The position numbers and the translations under genes were made by a program. Positions 23,681 to 32,692 of a stretch of DNA of 64,000 nucleotides are shown here, piece by piece (position 1 is the stretch's first letter; each line of letters begins with the position of its first letter). The notes under the pieces were generated by a model. It was not told where the DNA came from, searched no databases, and worked only from the letters and a program-made list of their open reading frames with translations. Source of the DNA: Olsenella urininfantis (lineage in GTDB: Bacteria > Actinomycetota > Coriobacteriia > Coriobacteriales > Atopobiaceae); the NCBI RefSeq assembly GCF_900155635.1, contig NZ_LT732540.1:1420003-1484002 (forward strand), read 5' to 3'.

Positions 23681-24622
23681 CTAGGCCTTGAGGCCAAGAC
23701 CCATAGTCTCGAGCTTGTCCTTGACTTCCTCGATGGACTTGACGCCAAAGTTACGAATGTTGAGCAGGTCGTTCTCGGAGAACTCGACGAGCTGGCGCAC
23801 GGAGTGGATGCCGGCGCGCTTGAGGCAGTTGTAGGAGCGGACGGAGAGGTCCAGGTCCTCGATCTGCTTGTCAAGCTCGGTGTTGTCCTCCTCGACACCC
23901 GTAGCGAAGATGGAGGCGTCCTCGGCGGGCTCCTCCACGTCAGCCAGACTCATGAAGGCGCTCATGTGCTGGTTGACGATGTTTGCCGCCTCGACGACGG
24001 CGTCACGCGGGGAGATGGAGCCATCGGTCTCCACCTCGAGGACGAGACGGTCGTAGTCGGTGTGCTGGCCCACGCGGCAGGGCTCGACGGCCTTGGCGCA
24101 ACGGCGCACGGGCGAGTAGAGGGAGTCCACATGGATGATGCCAATGGGATCGCTCTCGCGCTCGTTGTCATCGCCGGAGACGTAGCCGCGGCCGACGCCG
24201 ATGCGCATCTGCATGGTGAGGTGAGCGCCCTCGCCCAGGCTGCAGATGACATGATCCTTGTTGACGAGCTCGAACTCGGCGGGGACCTTGAAGTCACCGC
24301 CGGTCACCGTGCACGGACCATCGATGGAGATGGAGGCCGTTGCCTCGTCGGCAGTGCCCATGGAGCGGAACACGAGACCCTTGACGTTGAGGACGATGTC
24401 GGTAACGTCCTCATAGACGCCCTCGACCGTGGTGAACTCGTGCTGAACGCCATCGATCTGAATGGCCTCGACTGCCGCGCCCTCAAGAGAGGAGAGCAGC
24501 ACCCTGCGCAGGGAGTTTCCGAGGGTGTCGCCATAGCCACGCTCGAGCGGCTCCGCGGAGACGCGGGCGAGGTTCTCGGAAATCTCCTCCACAGACACTT
24601 GCGGTCGGATGAATTCTGACAT
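23681..24622 (-). CDS. rpoA: DNA-directed RNA polymerase subunit alpha
   Basis: Alpha nucleates polymerase assembly through its N-terminal domain (about 1-230) and contacts UP elements and activators through its C-terminal domain (about 252-312). Visible are EPLERGYGDTLGNSLRRVLLSSLEG in the assembly domain and LSVRSYNCLKRAGI with the R265/N268 counterparts R262 and N265, followed by NFGVKSIEEV. 313 aa is normal. It lies 23 bp after rpsD in the alpha operon. The C-terminal domain resembles an extra domain in RpoC of this genome (see findings). Confidence 0.97.
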   Translation of the reverse strand: MSEFIRPQVSVEEISENLARVSAEPLERGYGDTLGNSLRRVLLSSLEGAAVEAIQIDGVQHEFTTVEGVYEDVTDIVLNVKGLVFRSMGTADEATASISIDGPCTVTGGDFKVPAEFELVNKDHVICSLGEGAHLTMQMRIGVGRGYVSGDDNERESDPIGIIHVDSLYSPVRRCAKAVEPCRVGQHTDYDRLVLEVETDGSISPRDAVVEAANIVNQHMSAFMSLADVEEPAEDASIFATGVEEDNTELDKQIEDLDLSVRSYNCLKRAGIHSVRQLVEFSENDLLNIRNFGVKSIEEVKDKLETMGLGLKA

Positions 24623-24645
24623 GAATGCCTCCTACCGTTTCGTGC

Positions 24646-25239
24646 TTACTTGGAGTAGAGCTCGACGATGAGCTGTGCATCGATCTCGAGATCGATCTGG
24701 TCGCGCACGGGAGCCTGCAGGACGGTGCCACGCAGCTTCTCGATATCGACCTCAAGCCATGCGGGGACGGCCATGTGCTCGGAGGAGACGATGGCCTCCT
24801 TGATGGGGAGCAGGTCCTTGGCCTTCTCGGCCACGGCGATGACGTCTGCGGCCTTCACCTGGTAGGAGGGGATGTCCACGCGCTTGCCGTTCACGGTGAT
24901 GTGGCCGTGGCGAACGGTCTGGCGGGCCTCCTTGCGGGTTCGGGCAAAGCCAAGGCGGAACACCACGTTGTCGAGGCGGGACTCAAGCAGGCTCATCAGG
25001 TTGTCACCGGTGATGCCCTGGGTCTTCATGGCCTTGTCGTAGTAGCCGCGGAACTGCTTCTCGAGAACGCCATAGATGAACTTGGCCTTCTGCTTCTCGC
25101 GGAGCTGCAGGCCGTACTCGCTCTTCTGACGGCGAGTGCGCCTGGGCTGACGGTTGGACTTCTTGTTGATGCCCATGACGATCGGATCGATCTCAAGCTG
25201 GCGGCACCTCTTGAGGACAGGGGTCCTATCAACTGCCAT
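24646..25239 (-). CDS. rpsD: 30S ribosomal protein S4
   Basis: S4 is a primary 16S rRNA binder and helps set decoding accuracy. The 197 aa protein begins MAVDRTPVLKRCRQLEIDP and has the S4 RNA-binding motif (SRLDNVVFRLGFARTRKEAR). It has only one cysteine in the N-terminal region, so it is the zinc-free (C-minus) form. It lies 18 bp after rpsK and 23 bp before rpoA in the same operon. Confidence 0.96.
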   Translation of the reverse strand: MAVDRTPVLKRCRQLEIDPIVMGINKKSNRQPRRTRRQKSEYGLQLREKQKAKFIYGVLEKQFRGYYDKAMKTQGITGDNLMSLLESRLDNVVFRLGFARTRKEARQTVRHGHITVNGKRVDIPSYQVKAADVIAVAEKAKDLLPIKEAIVSSEHMAVPAWLEVDIEKLRGTVLQAPVRDQIDLEIDAQLIVELYSK

Positions 25240-25257
25240 TGCTACTGTCCTTCCTTA

Positions 25258-25659
25258 CTACACGCGACGACGCTTGCACGGACGGCAACCGTTGTGCGGG
25301 ATGGGGGTCTTGTCCTGGATGCCCGAAACCTCGAGGCCGGCGGCCTGGAGGGAGCGGATTGCGGTCTCACGGCCGGAGCCGGGGCCCTTGACGAACACAG
25401 CCACCCTGTGAAGGCCGTGCTCCATGGCTGCCTTGGCGCAGGCCTCGGCCGCGACCTGGGCCGCGAACGGGGTGCTCTTGCGGGAGCCCTTGAAGCCGAC
25501 GGTGCCACCGGACTGCCAGGCGATGACGTTGCCCTGAGGGTCGGTGATGGAGATGATCGTGTTGTTGAAGGTGCTCTTGATGTGGGCCTGGCCCACGGCG
25601 ATGTTCTTGCGCTCGGCGCGGCGGACGCGCTGGGTACGCTGATTCTTCTTAGCAGGCAT
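25258..25659 (-). CDS. rpsK: 30S ribosomal protein S11
   Basis: S11 lies on the 30S platform near the mRNA exit. The 133 aa protein has [16 protein letters not shown], the glycine-rich [16 protein letters not shown] and the C-terminal [14 protein letters not shown]. The start is ATG; rpsM lies 10 bp upstream and rpsD 18 bp downstream in the alpha operon. Confidence 0.96.
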   Translation of the reverse strand: MPAKKNQRTQRVRRAERKNIAVGQAHIKSTFNNTIISITDPQGNVIAWQSGGTVGFKGSRKSTPFAAQVAAEACAKAAMEHGLHRVAVFVKGPGSGRETAIRSLQAAGLEVSGIQDKTPIPHNGCRPCKRRRV

Positions 25660-25669
25660 GTTTTACTCC

Positions 25670-26041
25670 CTAGCCCCTCTTCTTTGCACCGATCTGACGC
25701 TTCTTACCCTTGCGGGTACGAGCGTTGGTGTGGGTGCGCTGGCCGTGGACGGGGAGGCCCTTGCGGTGGCGGAGGCCGCGGTAGCAGCCAATCTCCATCA
25801 GGCGGGCAACGTTCTGACGAACCTCACGACGGAGGTCGCCCTCGGTGGTGAAGTTCGCGTCGATGTAGTCGCGAATCTTGGTGACCTCGTCCTCGGTGAG
25901 ATCCTTCACGCGGGTGGCGGGGTCAACGCCAGTCTCGGCGCAAATCTTCTTTGCGCTGGTGGCGCCAATGCCATAAAGATAGGTGAGTCCGACCTCAGCG
26001 CGCTTCTCGCGCGGAAGGTCGACGCCGTTGATACGTGCCAA
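25670..26041 (-). CDS. rpsM: 30S ribosomal protein S13
   Basis: S13 sits in the 30S head, contacting the P-site tRNA and the 50S bridges. The 123 aa protein has [26 protein letters not shown], and a basic C-terminus ([16 protein letters not shown]) that reaches tRNA. The start codon is TTG, with GGAG 7 bp upstream, a weaker initiation codon than in its neighbours. It lies between rpmJ (15 bp) and rpsK (10 bp). Confidence 0.95.
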   Translation of the reverse strand: MARINGVDLPREKRAEVGLTYLYGIGATSAKKICAETGVDPATRVKDLTEDEVTKIRDYIDANFTTEGDLRREVRQNVARLMEIGCYRGLRHRKGLPVHGQRTHTNARTRKGKKRQIGAKKRG

Positions 26042-26056
26042 CTTCGAGCTCCTCTC

Positions 26057-26170
26057 TTAGCCCTGACGCTGCTTGTGGCGAGGGTTCTCGCAGATCACGT
26101 AAACCTTGCCATGGCGACGGATGATCTTGCACTTGTCGCACATCTTCTTGACCGAAGGACGTACCTTCAT
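26057..26170 (-). CDS. rpmJ: 50S ribosomal protein L36 (zinc-binding form)
   Basis: A 37-residue protein: [20 protein letters not shown], then [17 protein letters not shown]. The three cysteines and one histidine (C11, C14, C27, H32) form the zinc site of the C-plus type. It starts with ATG at 26170 and has GGAAAG shortly upstream. L36 stabilises the A-site finger region of 23S rRNA. It opens the rpmJ-rpsM-rpsK-rpsD-rpoA-rplQ run, 126 bp downstream of infA. Confidence 0.96.
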   Translation of the reverse strand: MKVRPSVKKMCDKCKIIRRHGKVYVICENPRHKQRQG

Positions 26171-26296
26171 CTTACTTTCCTTCCGGTTGCTCTTACACGA
26201 ACTGGTGTTGCACCGGCAGAGCCAGGTGGAGCTGACCTGCCTTATCTACTCGCCCAGCCGCAGGCGTGAAAATCCCAGCTGAAACGCAGAGCGTGA

Positions 26297-26515
26297 CTAC
26301 TTGTAGCGATAGGTGATTCGGCCCCTGGTGAGGTCATAGGGGGATATCTCCACGACGACCTTGTCTCCAGGGAGGATGCGGATGTAGTTCATGCGAATCT
26401 TGCCCGAGATGGTGCAGAGAATAGTCTTTCCGTTCTCAAGCTCAACGTTGAACATCGCGTTGGGCAGCGGCTCGACTACCTTGCCCTCGAGCTCGATTCC
26501 ATCCTGCTTGCTCAC
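26297..26515 (-). CDS. infA: Translation initiation factor IF-1
   Basis: IF-1 occupies the ribosomal A site during initiation. It is a single OB-fold ([20 protein letters not shown], then [21 protein letters not shown] and [12 protein letters not shown]). I start at the GTG 26515, which yields exactly 72 aa, the family size ([11 protein letters not shown]). An in-frame GTG at 26542 would add nine residues, but it has no ribosome binding site and would lie only about 5 nt after the predicted transcription start. The gene is 132 bp after map. Confidence 0.93.
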   Translation of the reverse strand: MSKQDGIELEGKVVEPLPNAMFNVELENGKTILCTISGKIRMNYIRILPGDKVVVEISPYDLTRGRITYRYK

Positions 26516-26553
26516 CTTGCCTACTTTCTCTATGCTCGTCACAGCGACTGATA

Positions 26554-26583
26554 ATCATACAGAAAATCACAAATTCCGTCCAT
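26554..26583 (-). promoter_or_regulatory. Candidate promoter of infA-rpmJ-rpsM operon
   Basis: The -10 TATGAT (26554-26559) lies 18 bp after a weak -35 ATGGAC (26578-26583). It lies just after the hairpin that follows map. Confidence 0.45.
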
Positions 26584-26609
26584 GGTGCACCATTTGCACA
26601 TAGACATGC

Positions 26610-26641
26610 GCGGGGGGAGGGGCTGAGCCCTCCCCCCTACG
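26610..26641 (-). terminator. GC hairpin after map
   Basis: GGGGGGAGGG pairs with CCCTCCCCCC, with no T-run behind it. It may pause or partly terminate the adk-map transcript before infA. Confidence 0.5.
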
Positions 26642-26647
26642 CTGGAT

Positions 26648-27436
26648 TCAGTTCTCGCCGCCTTGCATGGAGCACCACGGACCTTGTTCGTCCTGGGTAA
26701 GGACGACAGGGCCGTCCTGCGTGATGGCAATGGTGTTCTCGTAGTGGGCGGCGGGCCTGCCGTCGTCCGTGACAACCGTCCAGCCATTGCTGAGCACGTG
26801 GTTCTCGTATGTTCCCAACGTGATCATGGGCTCGATGGCAATGACCATGCCCGCCTGCAGCCTCACGCCGCGGCCCTTCTTGCCATAGTTGGGTACGTTC
26901 GGGTCCTCGTGCATGACGTGCCCCACGCCGTGCCCCACGTACTCTCGCACGACACCGTAGCCGTTCCTCTCGGCCAGCGACTGAACCGCGTAGCCGATGT
27001 CTCCCAGATGGTTTCCGGGGACGGCCTGCTCGATGGCCGCCTTGAGGCAGTCGCGGGTGACCTCGCAGAGCCCCTTGACCGCCGCGTCGGGCTCGCCCAC
27101 GTAGAAGGTCCAGGCGTTGTCTCCGACCCATCCGCCAAACGTGGCACCGGTGTCGATGGAGATGATGTCGCCTTCGCTCAGGAAGACCTCGGGCGAGGGG
27201 ATGCCGTGCACGATCTGCTCGTTTACCGATGCACAGATGCTCCCCGGGAACCCGCCGTACCCCTTGAAGGTGGGGACGGCTCCGTGAAGGCGGATGAAGC
27301 TCTCCACGGCATTGTCGATCTCCTTGGTGGAGACGCCAGGGCGCACCAGGGAGCCCGCCAGGCGAAGAGCCTGCTTGGAAAGCGAGCCCGCGCTCTTCAT
27401 TTGTTCGATATCAGTTTCTGACTTGATGTGGATCAT
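26648..27436 (-). CDS. map: Type I methionine aminopeptidase
   Basis: Map removes the initiator methionine from nascent proteins. The 262 aa metalloenzyme has its metal ligands in DTGATFGGWVGDNAW, GHGVGHVMHEDP and IAIEPMITLGTY. It lacks the N-terminal zinc/SH3 linker region found in some actinobacterial MapB enzymes. The ATG overlaps the adk stop (ATGA), so the two are translationally coupled in the common adk-map-infA order. Confidence 0.96.
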   Translation of the reverse strand: MIHIKSETDIEQMKSAGSLSKQALRLAGSLVRPGVSTKEIDNAVESFIRLHGAVPTFKGYGGFPGSICASVNEQIVHGIPSPEVFLSEGDIISIDTGATFGGWVGDNAWTFYVGEPDAAVKGLCEVTRDCLKAAIEQAVPGNHLGDIGYAVQSLAERNGYGVVREYVGHGVGHVMHEDPNVPNYGKKGRGVRLQAGMVIAIEPMITLGTYENHVLSNGWTVVTDDGRPAAHYENTIAITQDGPVVLTQDEQGPWCSMQGGEN

Positions 27437-28059
27437 AGTCCGAGGAGACTCCTGACGTCGGCATAGACGTCGTCGACAGGCCTGTCTCCATCAACCTCCT
27501 TCAAGATGTCGTGGCCGCGGTAGTACTCGACGAGCGGCGCCGTCTGGTTTGCATAGGTGTCAAGCCTCTTGGCAATGGTCTCTGGCTTGTCATCATCGCG
27601 CTGATACATCTCGCCGCCACAGCGTGGGCAGGGGTCCACGCCAGCAGTGGCCGTGTAGTTGCAGCTATGGCAGGTGCGTCGGGAGCTAAGGCGGTCGATG
27701 ATTATTTCCGGCTTCACATCGACGAGAAGGGCGGCCTCGAGCGCTATGCCCATGCCCGCGAGCTCTGCATCGAGAACCTCTGCCTGCTGGAGGTTGCGTG
27801 GGAAGCCGTCGAGAATAAAGCCCCTTTGGGCGTCATCCTGGGCAAGGCGCTCCTTCACCAGCTTGACGACGAGGCTGTCAGGCACGAGCTGACCTGCGTC
27901 CATATAGCTTTTTGCCTCTTTGCCCAACTCGCTTTGAGCCTTGACGGCCGCACGGAGAAGGTCGCCCGTTGAGATGTGGGCCACCCCGTAGTCCGCAACG
28001 AGCTTCTGGGCCTGCGTGCCCTTGCCCGCGCCAGGCGCGCCAAGAAGAACGATGTTCAT
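27433..28059 (-). CDS. adk: Adenylate kinase (zinc-LID type)
   Basis: Adk interconverts ATP, AMP and ADP. The P-loop GAPGAGKGT is at residues 7-15, the AMP-binding region is at STGDLLRAA, and FILDGFPRN follows. The LID domain has four cysteines (CHSCNYT..DPCPRCGG), so it binds structural zinc. I chose the ATG at 28059 because GGGGGAG lies 3-9 bp upstream and the P-loop is correctly placed; an upstream frame to 28098 adds 13 unrelated residues. It gives 208 aa. Unlike the common secY-adk junction, 445 bp containing a repeat element precede it, so it probably has its own promoter. Confidence 0.96.
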   Translation of the reverse strand: MNIVLLGAPGAGKGTQAQKLVADYGVAHISTGDLLRAAVKAQSELGKEAKSYMDAGQLVPDSLVVKLVKERLAQDDAQRGFILDGFPRNLQQAEVLDAELAGMGIALEAALLVDVKPEIIIDRLSSRRTCHSCNYTATAGVDPCPRCGGEMYQRDDDKPETIAKRLDTYANQTAPLVEYYRGHDILKEVDGDRPVDDVYADVRSLLGL

Positions 28060-28230
28060 GTGCTCCCCCGCCTTCCAACCTGAGTTACCTGTCACCAACG
28101 CACGCTGATCGCACGCATGCCTGCTAGTCTACCCGCAGAGTTTGTGTGAGTGAACGTCGGATGAAAAAACCCATGCTCAGCGGGCTTCTCGTCAGTTTTT
28201 CGGTCGAGCTTTGTGGGTGACGAGCTTCCA

Positions 28231-28382
28231 GGTACAACAACGTGATGGATTTGGTGCCTCGCCTGGGGCGATTAGGTTCCGCATCATGTCTTGTTGTCAT
28301 TTTCGGGCGTATTTTGACAACAAGATTCTCGCTGCAGTAGGCATGCAGGACGTGCTTTGGCCGATTCGAGCGTTGTTGTACC
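28231..28382. repeat. Concentric double-palindrome element, copy 2
   Basis: The outer arms are a perfect 12-bp inverted repeat, GGTACAACAACG (28231-28242) and CGTTGTTGTACC (28371-28382). The inner arms are TCTTGTTGTCA (28289-28299) and TGACAACAAGA (28315-28325). The centres of outer and inner pairs coincide (28306.5 and 28307). The span is 152 bp. It occupies most of the 445-bp gap between adk and secY. No protein-coding potential was seen in this gap. Confidence 0.82.
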
Positions 28383-28441
28383 ATCCTTTTGCCCACGCAA
28401 TCGCTCTGCCCCGCAAGCCCCCGACAGCTTTCGCACCGAAC

Positions 28442-28482
28442 AAAAATGGCCCGGGGCCACCATATGGCAGCCTCGGGCCATT
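28442..28482 (-). terminator. Terminator after secY
   Basis: An imperfect stem starting AATGGCCCG and closing CGGGCCATT is followed by TTTTTG on the minus strand, 22 bp after the secY stop. It separates secY from adk. Confidence 0.8.
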
Positions 28483-28504
28483 GCTCAAAAACGGTTTCGA
28501 GCGG

Positions 28505-29785
28505 CTACTTGAAGAAGCCCTCGTAGTTGTGCATCTTGAGCTGAGACTCCAGCTGCGAGATGGTGTCCATGGCCACGCCAACCATGATCAGGACCGAGGT
28601 GCCACCGAATGCCTGAAGCAGGCGGTTGCCCGTCAGGAAGAAGAGTATCGATGGGACAACGGCGAGCGCCGCCATAAAGAGGGCCCCGGGAAGGGTGATG
28701 TGGTCAAGAACGGACTTGATGTAGGCGGAGGTGGCGCTGCCGGGACGAACGCCCGGAACGAAGCCACCGGCCTTGCGCAGCTGGTCTGCGGTCTCCTCGG
28801 GGTTGAACACCATCGCCGTGTAGAAGTACGCGAAGAAGACGATGAGGGCGACCGAGAGGACCCAGTTGATCCAGCCGGACGAGAGCGCGTTGGCAAAGGC
28901 CTGAATCCACGCCACGTTGGGGAAGAAGACGGCAAGCTGCGCCGGCAGGTAAAGGAGCGCGGAGGCAAAGATGATGGGAACGACTCCTGCGGTGTTTACC
29001 TTAATGGGAAGATAGGTTGCCTGCCCGCCCATCACCCTGCGCCCAACGACCCTCTTCGCGTACTGCACGGGAATGCGACGCTGCCCGCGCTCGATGTACA
29101 CGATGACAGGGATGATGGCAAGGATGACCAGCAGGGTGACCACGGTAACGACCGCTCCCGTGGAAGAGGTCCTCACCGAGGAGGTGAGCGAGGAGGGCAG
29201 GCCGGCCATGATGTTGGTGAAGATGATCAAGGACATGCCATTGCCCACGCCGCGCTGGGTTATGACCTCTCCGAGCCACATGATGATGATGGCACCCGTG
29301 AGAAGAACGCCAACGATGACGAGGTCCTCGATGAACTCGGGGAAGCCCATGCCAGAGAAGTCGATGCCGTAGCTCTTGAAAAGGAAGAGGTAGCCGATGG
29401 CGTTGATCAGGGCCAGGGCAAGGGTCAGGTAGCGCGTGTACTGCGTGATCTTGCGCTGGCCGCTCTCCCCCTCACGGGCAAGCTCGGCAAGGGACGGAAT
29501 GACCGCCTGGAACATCTGGAGGATGATCTGGGCGGTAATGTAGGGCATGATTCCCAAGCTGAAGACGGAGACGCGAGAGAGTGCCCCACCAGAGAAGAGG
29601 TTGAGCACAGCAATCGCGCCACTGTTGGACGCCGCCGCCTGGAAGGCCTGGAGCATGGCCGCGAAGGGTACTCCAGGCGCAGGAAGGTAGGCGCCAAATC
29701 TATACAGAAGAAGGATCCCGACTGTGATCAGGATCTTCTTCCTAAGCTCAGGAATGCGGAATGCGTTTGCGATTCCAGTTAGCAC
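28505..29785 (-). CDS. secY: Preprotein translocase subunit SecY
   Basis: The 426 aa channel subunit of the Sec translocon has ten hydrophobic segments. Landmarks are [20 protein letters not shown] (plug region), the [16 protein letters not shown] cytoplasmic loop, [19 protein letters not shown] and the C-terminal MHNYEGFFK. The start is GTG 29785, overlapping the rplO stop by 7 bp, so translation is coupled. SecE is encoded at 57336-57677. A terminator follows, so here secY is the last gene of the spc transcript rather than being joined to adk. Confidence 0.96.
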   Translation of the reverse strand: MLTGIANAFRIPELRKKILITVGILLLYRFGAYLPAPGVPFAAMLQAFQAAASNSGAIAVLNLFSGGALSRVSVFSLGIMPYITAQIILQMFQAVIPSLAELAREGESGQRKITQYTRYLTLALALINAIGYLFLFKSYGIDFSGMGFPEFIEDLVIVGVLLTGAIIIMWLGEVITQRGVGNGMSLIIFTNIMAGLPSSLTSSVRTSSTGAVVTVVTLLVILAIIPVIVYIERGQRRIPVQYAKRVVGRRVMGGQATYLPIKVNTAGVVPIIFASALLYLPAQLAVFFPNVAWIQAFANALSSGWINWVLSVALIVFFAYFYTAMVFNPEETADQLRKAGGFVPGVRPGSATSAYIKSVLDHITLPGALFMAALAVVPSILFFLTGNRLLQAFGGTSVLIMVGVAMDTISQLESQLKMHNYEGFFK

Positions 29786-30228
29786 GCCTGCTCGACCTTT
29801 CCTCCGGCCGCCTCGATCTTTGCCTTGGCAGAGGCGGAGACCTTGTCAACCTTGACGGTGAGCTTCTTGGTGATATCACCGTCTCCCAGGACCTTGACGA
29901 GGATGTAGTCGTGCTTGATGACACCCTTGGCCACGAGGGCCGCGGAGTCGACCGTCTCGCCGTCCTCGAAGAGGCCCTCGAGACGGGAGACGTTCACGGG
30001 CGCATACTCGACGCGGTTGTGGTTAGTGAAGCCGGGAAGCTTCGGGAGGCGCATGGCGAGGGGCTGCTGGCCGCCCTCGAAGCCTGCGCCCTTGCCGCCG
30101 CCGGAACGGGACAGCTGGCCATTCATGCCGCGGCCGGAGAAGGTGCCGCGACCAGAGGAGTTGCCGCGACCGACGCGCTTGCGGTTCTTGCGCGAACCCT
30201 CCGCGGGACGAAGATCATTGAGCTGCAT
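29779..30228 (-). CDS. rplO: 50S ribosomal protein L15
   Basis: A 149 aa late-assembly 23S rRNA binder. It begins [20 protein letters not shown], followed by the glycine/arginine-rich [19 protein letters not shown] segment and [12 protein letters not shown]. It lies 11 bp after rpmD and overlaps secY by 7 bp. The start is ATG. Confidence 0.96.
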   Translation of the reverse strand: MQLNDLRPAEGSRKNRKRVGRGNSSGRGTFSGRGMNGQLSRSGGGKGAGFEGGQQPLAMRLPKLPGFTNHNRVEYAPVNVSRLEGLFEDGETVDSAALVAKGVIKHDYILVKVLGDGDITKKLTVKVDKVSASAKAKIEAAGGKVEQAC

Positions 30229-30239
30229 TTGGATGACTC

Positions 30240-30431
30240 CTAGTTCTCTTCAACCTCAACAAGGTGCTTGACCTTGAAGATCATTCCACGGACGCTCGGG
30301 TTGTCGGGGAGCTGCGAGACGTCGCCGATCTTGCGAAGGCCCATGGCAAAGCAGGTGCGGGTCTGGTCCTCCTTGACGGAGGCAACCGCGCTGCGCACGA
30401 GCCTGACGGTGAGCTTCTTCTCGTCTGCCAT
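30240..30431 (-). CDS. rpmD: 50S ribosomal protein L30
   Basis: A small 63 aa large-subunit protein ([20 protein letters not shown], then LGLRKIG-like [16 protein letters not shown] and [17 protein letters not shown]). Length is normal for bacterial L30. It starts 2 bp after rpsE and lies between rpsE and rplO in the spc run. Confidence 0.95.
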   Translation of the reverse strand: MADEKKLTVRLVRSAVASVKEDQTRTCFAMGLRKIGDVSQLPDNPSVRGMIFKVKHLVEVEEN

Positions 30432-30433
30432 GC

Positions 30434-30955
30434 TTAGTCCTCCTTCCCGTTGAACATCTCGGAGACGGTCAGGCCGCGACGGTCCGCCGCCTCCTGGGGG
30501 CTGGAGAGGGCCTTGAGGCCCTCCGCGGCCGCCTTGATGATGTTGAGTGCGTTGTCCGTGCCGAGGGACTTGGACAGCACGTTGGTGATGCCGGCAAGCT
30601 CGAAGAGGGGACGCACGGGACCACCGGCGATGACGCCGGTACCCTCGACTGCGGGCTTGATGAGAACGCGGCCTGCGCCGTAGTGTCCCTCAATGGTGTG
30701 AGGAATGGAACCGCCCTCGGTCACAGGGACCTTGAACATGTTCTTCTTGGCGTCATCGACGCCCTTCTGGATGGCCAGGGGCACCTCGGCGGACTTGCCC
30801 ATGCCGATGCCCACGTTGCCCTTGCCGTCGCCCACGACAACGAGGGCGAGGAGGGACATGCGGCGACCACCCTTGACGGTCTTGGAAACACGGTGGATGT
30901 AGACTACGCGCTCCTGAAGATCGGAGTCATTCTGGCGCTTACGATCACGTGGCAT
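30434..30955 (-). CDS. rpsE: 30S ribosomal protein S5
   Basis: S5 lines the mRNA entry and affects decoding fidelity. The 173 aa protein has the double-stranded RNA-binding type N domain ([40 protein letters not shown]) and the C domain ([25 protein letters not shown]). The start is ATG. Gaps to rplR and rpmD are 11 and 2 bp. Confidence 0.96.
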   Translation of the reverse strand: MPRDRKRQNDSDLQERVVYIHRVSKTVKGGRRMSLLALVVVGDGKGNVGIGMGKSAEVPLAIQKGVDDAKKNMFKVPVTEGGSIPHTIEGHYGAGRVLIKPAVEGTGVIAGGPVRPLFELAGITNVLSKSLGTDNALNIIKAAAEGLKALSSPQEAADRRGLTVSEMFNGKED

Positions 30956-30966
30956 TCAAATTCCTC

Positions 30967-31335
30967 CTAGAACTTCAGGCCCGCGTTGCGGGCACCGTCT
31001 GCCAGGGCCTTCACGCGGCCGTGATAGATGTGACCACCGCGGTCGAACCTGACCTCGGTGACGCCCTTCTCCAGCGCGCGCTCGGCAACGAGCCTGCCGA
31101 CGACCTCGGCGGCATCCTTGTTGGAGCCCAGCTTGCCGGTGGCGCGGAACTCGGCGCTCAGCGTTGAGGCGGAGCAGATGGTCCTGCCGTCGGCGTCATT
31201 GACGACCTGTGCGTAGATGTGCGCGTTGGTGCGGTGAACGCTCAGACGGGGACGCTCGGCGGTACCGAAGATCTTGGAGCGGACGCGGCGCTGGCGGCGC
31301 TTGAGCCCCGCTCGCTTTGCCTGGTTCTTGTTCAT
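30967..31335 (-). CDS. rplR: 50S ribosomal protein L18
   Basis: The 122 aa L18 joins 5S rRNA to 23S rRNA together with L5. It has the arginine-rich start ([20 protein letters not shown]), [20 protein letters not shown], and [21 protein letters not shown] 63-bp gap with a CCATCACC/GGTGATGG hairpin (31354-31375) separates it from rplF. Confidence 0.96.
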   Translation of the reverse strand: MNKNQAKRAGLKRRQRRVRSKIFGTAERPRLSVHRTNAHIYAQVVNDADGRTICSASTLSAEFRATGKLGSNKDAAEVVGRLVAERALEKGVTEVRFDRGGHIYHGRVKALADGARNAGLKF

Positions 31336-31353
31336 TCCTTCTCCTTCAACACG

Positions 31354-31375
31354 CCATCACCTGACGGGGTGATGG
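31354..31375 (-). other. Hairpin in the rplF-rplR spacer
   Basis: A perfect 8-bp stem CCATCACC/GGTGATGG has a 6-nt loop and no T-run. It could be an mRNA processing or attenuation point. Confidence 0.4.
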
Positions 31376-31398
31376 TCTTTCCTATTGGCTAGCGAGGC

Positions 31399-31935
31399 TT
31401 ACTTGGCAGCCTTGCCGAGCTTCCTACGGATGTACTCGCCCTCGTAGTGAATGCCCTTGCCCTTGTAGGGCTCGGGCGGACGCTTGGAGCGAACCTCCGC
31501 CGCGACCTGGCCGACCTGCTCCTTGGAGATGCCCTTGACAACGATGTGGGTGTTGTCGGGAACCTCAAAGGAGATGCCGTCGGGGCAGCTGTAGATGCAG
31601 GGGTGAGAGAAGCCGAGGGAGAGGTCCAGGTCCTTGCCCTTGAGCGCGGCACGGTAGCCGACGCCGGTGAGCTCGAGCTTCTTCTCGAAGCCCTCGGAGA
31701 CGCCGACGACCATGTTGTTGACGAGGGTGCGAACGAGGCCCTGCTGGGCGTTCGACTCCTTGGACTCGTCGTTGCGGGTGACGAGGATCTCCTCGCCCTC
31801 CTGCTTGATGGTGACGAGCTCGGAGAACGTGCGCTCGAGCTCTCCCTTGCCGCCCTTGACAGAGACGTGGGTGCCCTCGATGGTCACAGTTACCCCAGCG
31901 GGAACCGTGACAGGCTTCTTACCAATACGAGACAT
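31399..31935 (-). CDS. rplF: 50S ribosomal protein L6
   Basis: The 178 aa L6 binds near the GTPase-associated centre. It starts MSRIGKKPVTVPAGVTVTIE, has GVGYRAALKG and ends with RRPPEPYKGKG-type sequence (SKRPPEPYKGKGIHYEGEYI) and RRKLGKAAK. It lies 27 bp after rpsH. The start is ATG. Confidence 0.96.
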   Translation of the reverse strand: MSRIGKKPVTVPAGVTVTIEGTHVSVKGGKGELERTFSELVTIKQEGEEILVTRNDESKESNAQQGLVRTLVNNMVVGVSEGFEKKLELTGVGYRAALKGKDLDLSLGFSHPCIYSCPDGISFEVPDNTHIVVKGISKEQVGQVAAEVRSKRPPEPYKGKGIHYEGEYIRRKLGKAAK

Positions 31936-31962
31936 TGTCTCCTCCTTACTTCCTGTCGCGGT

Positions 31963-32361
31963 TTACCAGACGTAGCAGATGACCTCGCCGCCAACGCCCA
32001 GCTTGCGAGCGTCGCGGTCGCACATCATGCCCTTGGAGGTGGAGATGATCGCGGTGCCGAGGCCGCCCAGGACGCGAGGGAGCTCAGCTGCGGGAGCGTA
32101 GATGCGCAGGCCGCACTTGGAGATGCGCTTGATGCCGCGAATGATGCGAGCGCGCCTGGCACCATACTTGAGAGTGATGTGAAGGGTCTTCTGAGGCTTG
32201 GTGTCCTCGACCTCATAGCCCTCGATGTAGCCCTCCTCGCAGATGACGCGGGCAATCTCGACCAGGACCTTGCTCGAGGGCATGGAGACCTCGGACTTGC
32301 CTGCAGAGTTAGCGTTGCGGATGCGCGTCAGCATGTCTGCGATGGGATCAGTAACCTTCAT
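31963..32361 (-). CDS. rpsH: 30S ribosomal protein S8
   Basis: The 132 aa S8 is an early central-domain 16S rRNA binder, and in E. coli represses the spc operon. It begins [20 protein letters not shown] and ends with [20 protein letters not shown] and VICYVW. An 87-bp spacer separates it from rpsN, wider than usual. Confidence 0.96.
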   Translation of the reverse strand: MKVTDPIADMLTRIRNANSAGKSEVSMPSSKVLVEIARVICEEGYIEGYEVEDTKPQKTLHITLKYGARRARIIRGIKRISKCGLRIYAPAAELPRVLGGLGTAIISTSKGMMCDRDARKLGVGGEVICYVW

Positions 32362-32448
32362 TGATTCCTTCTCCTTCGTTAGTGATGAAACTGCGCGCCT
32401 GGTTCATGGGAGCCCATGGCCCTCATGCCTTTGCGCGAGAGCCCTGGC

Positions 32449-32634
32449 CTACCAGCTTGCCTTGCGGACGCCAGGAAGCTCGCCCTTGCTAGCCAGCTCG
32501 CGGAAGCACACGCGGCACAGCCCGAACTTGCGATAGACGGAGTGGGGACGCCCACAGCGCTGGCAACGGTTCTGGGTGCGCGTCGAGAACTTCGGCTCGC
32601 GGTTAGCCTTGACGATCATCGATGTCTTAGCCAC
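32449..32634 (-). CDS. rpsN: 30S ribosomal protein S14, zinc-binding type Z
   Basis: A 61 aa short S14 with the zinc ribbon [20 protein letters not shown], as in Gram-positives; the long zinc-free paralogue is about 90-100 aa. The start is GTG 32634 with AAGGAGG just upstream; longer open sequence 5' of it is not S14. A GC hairpin (32655-32675) lies in the gap to rplE. Confidence 0.95.
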   Translation of the reverse strand: MAKTSMIVKANREPKFSTRTQNRCQRCGRPHSVYRKFGLCRVCFRELASKGELPGVRKASW

Positions 32635-32654
32635 AAATCCTCCTTCAGGAAGAG

Positions 32655-32675
32655 GCCCCGGCACCCTGCCGGGGC
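32655..32675 (-). other. Hairpin in the rplE-rpsN spacer
   Basis: GCCCCGGC pairs with GCCGGGGC around 5 nt; no T-run follows. A possible processing signal in the spc message. Confidence 0.4.
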
Positions 32676-32692
32676 AACTTACAAGCGATTGG

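Noticed and set aside
28211..29782. A 523-codon plus-strand frame covering the adk-secY gap and secY
   Set aside because: It has His/Asp/Gly-rich antisense composition with no domain; secY on the minus strand is certain.
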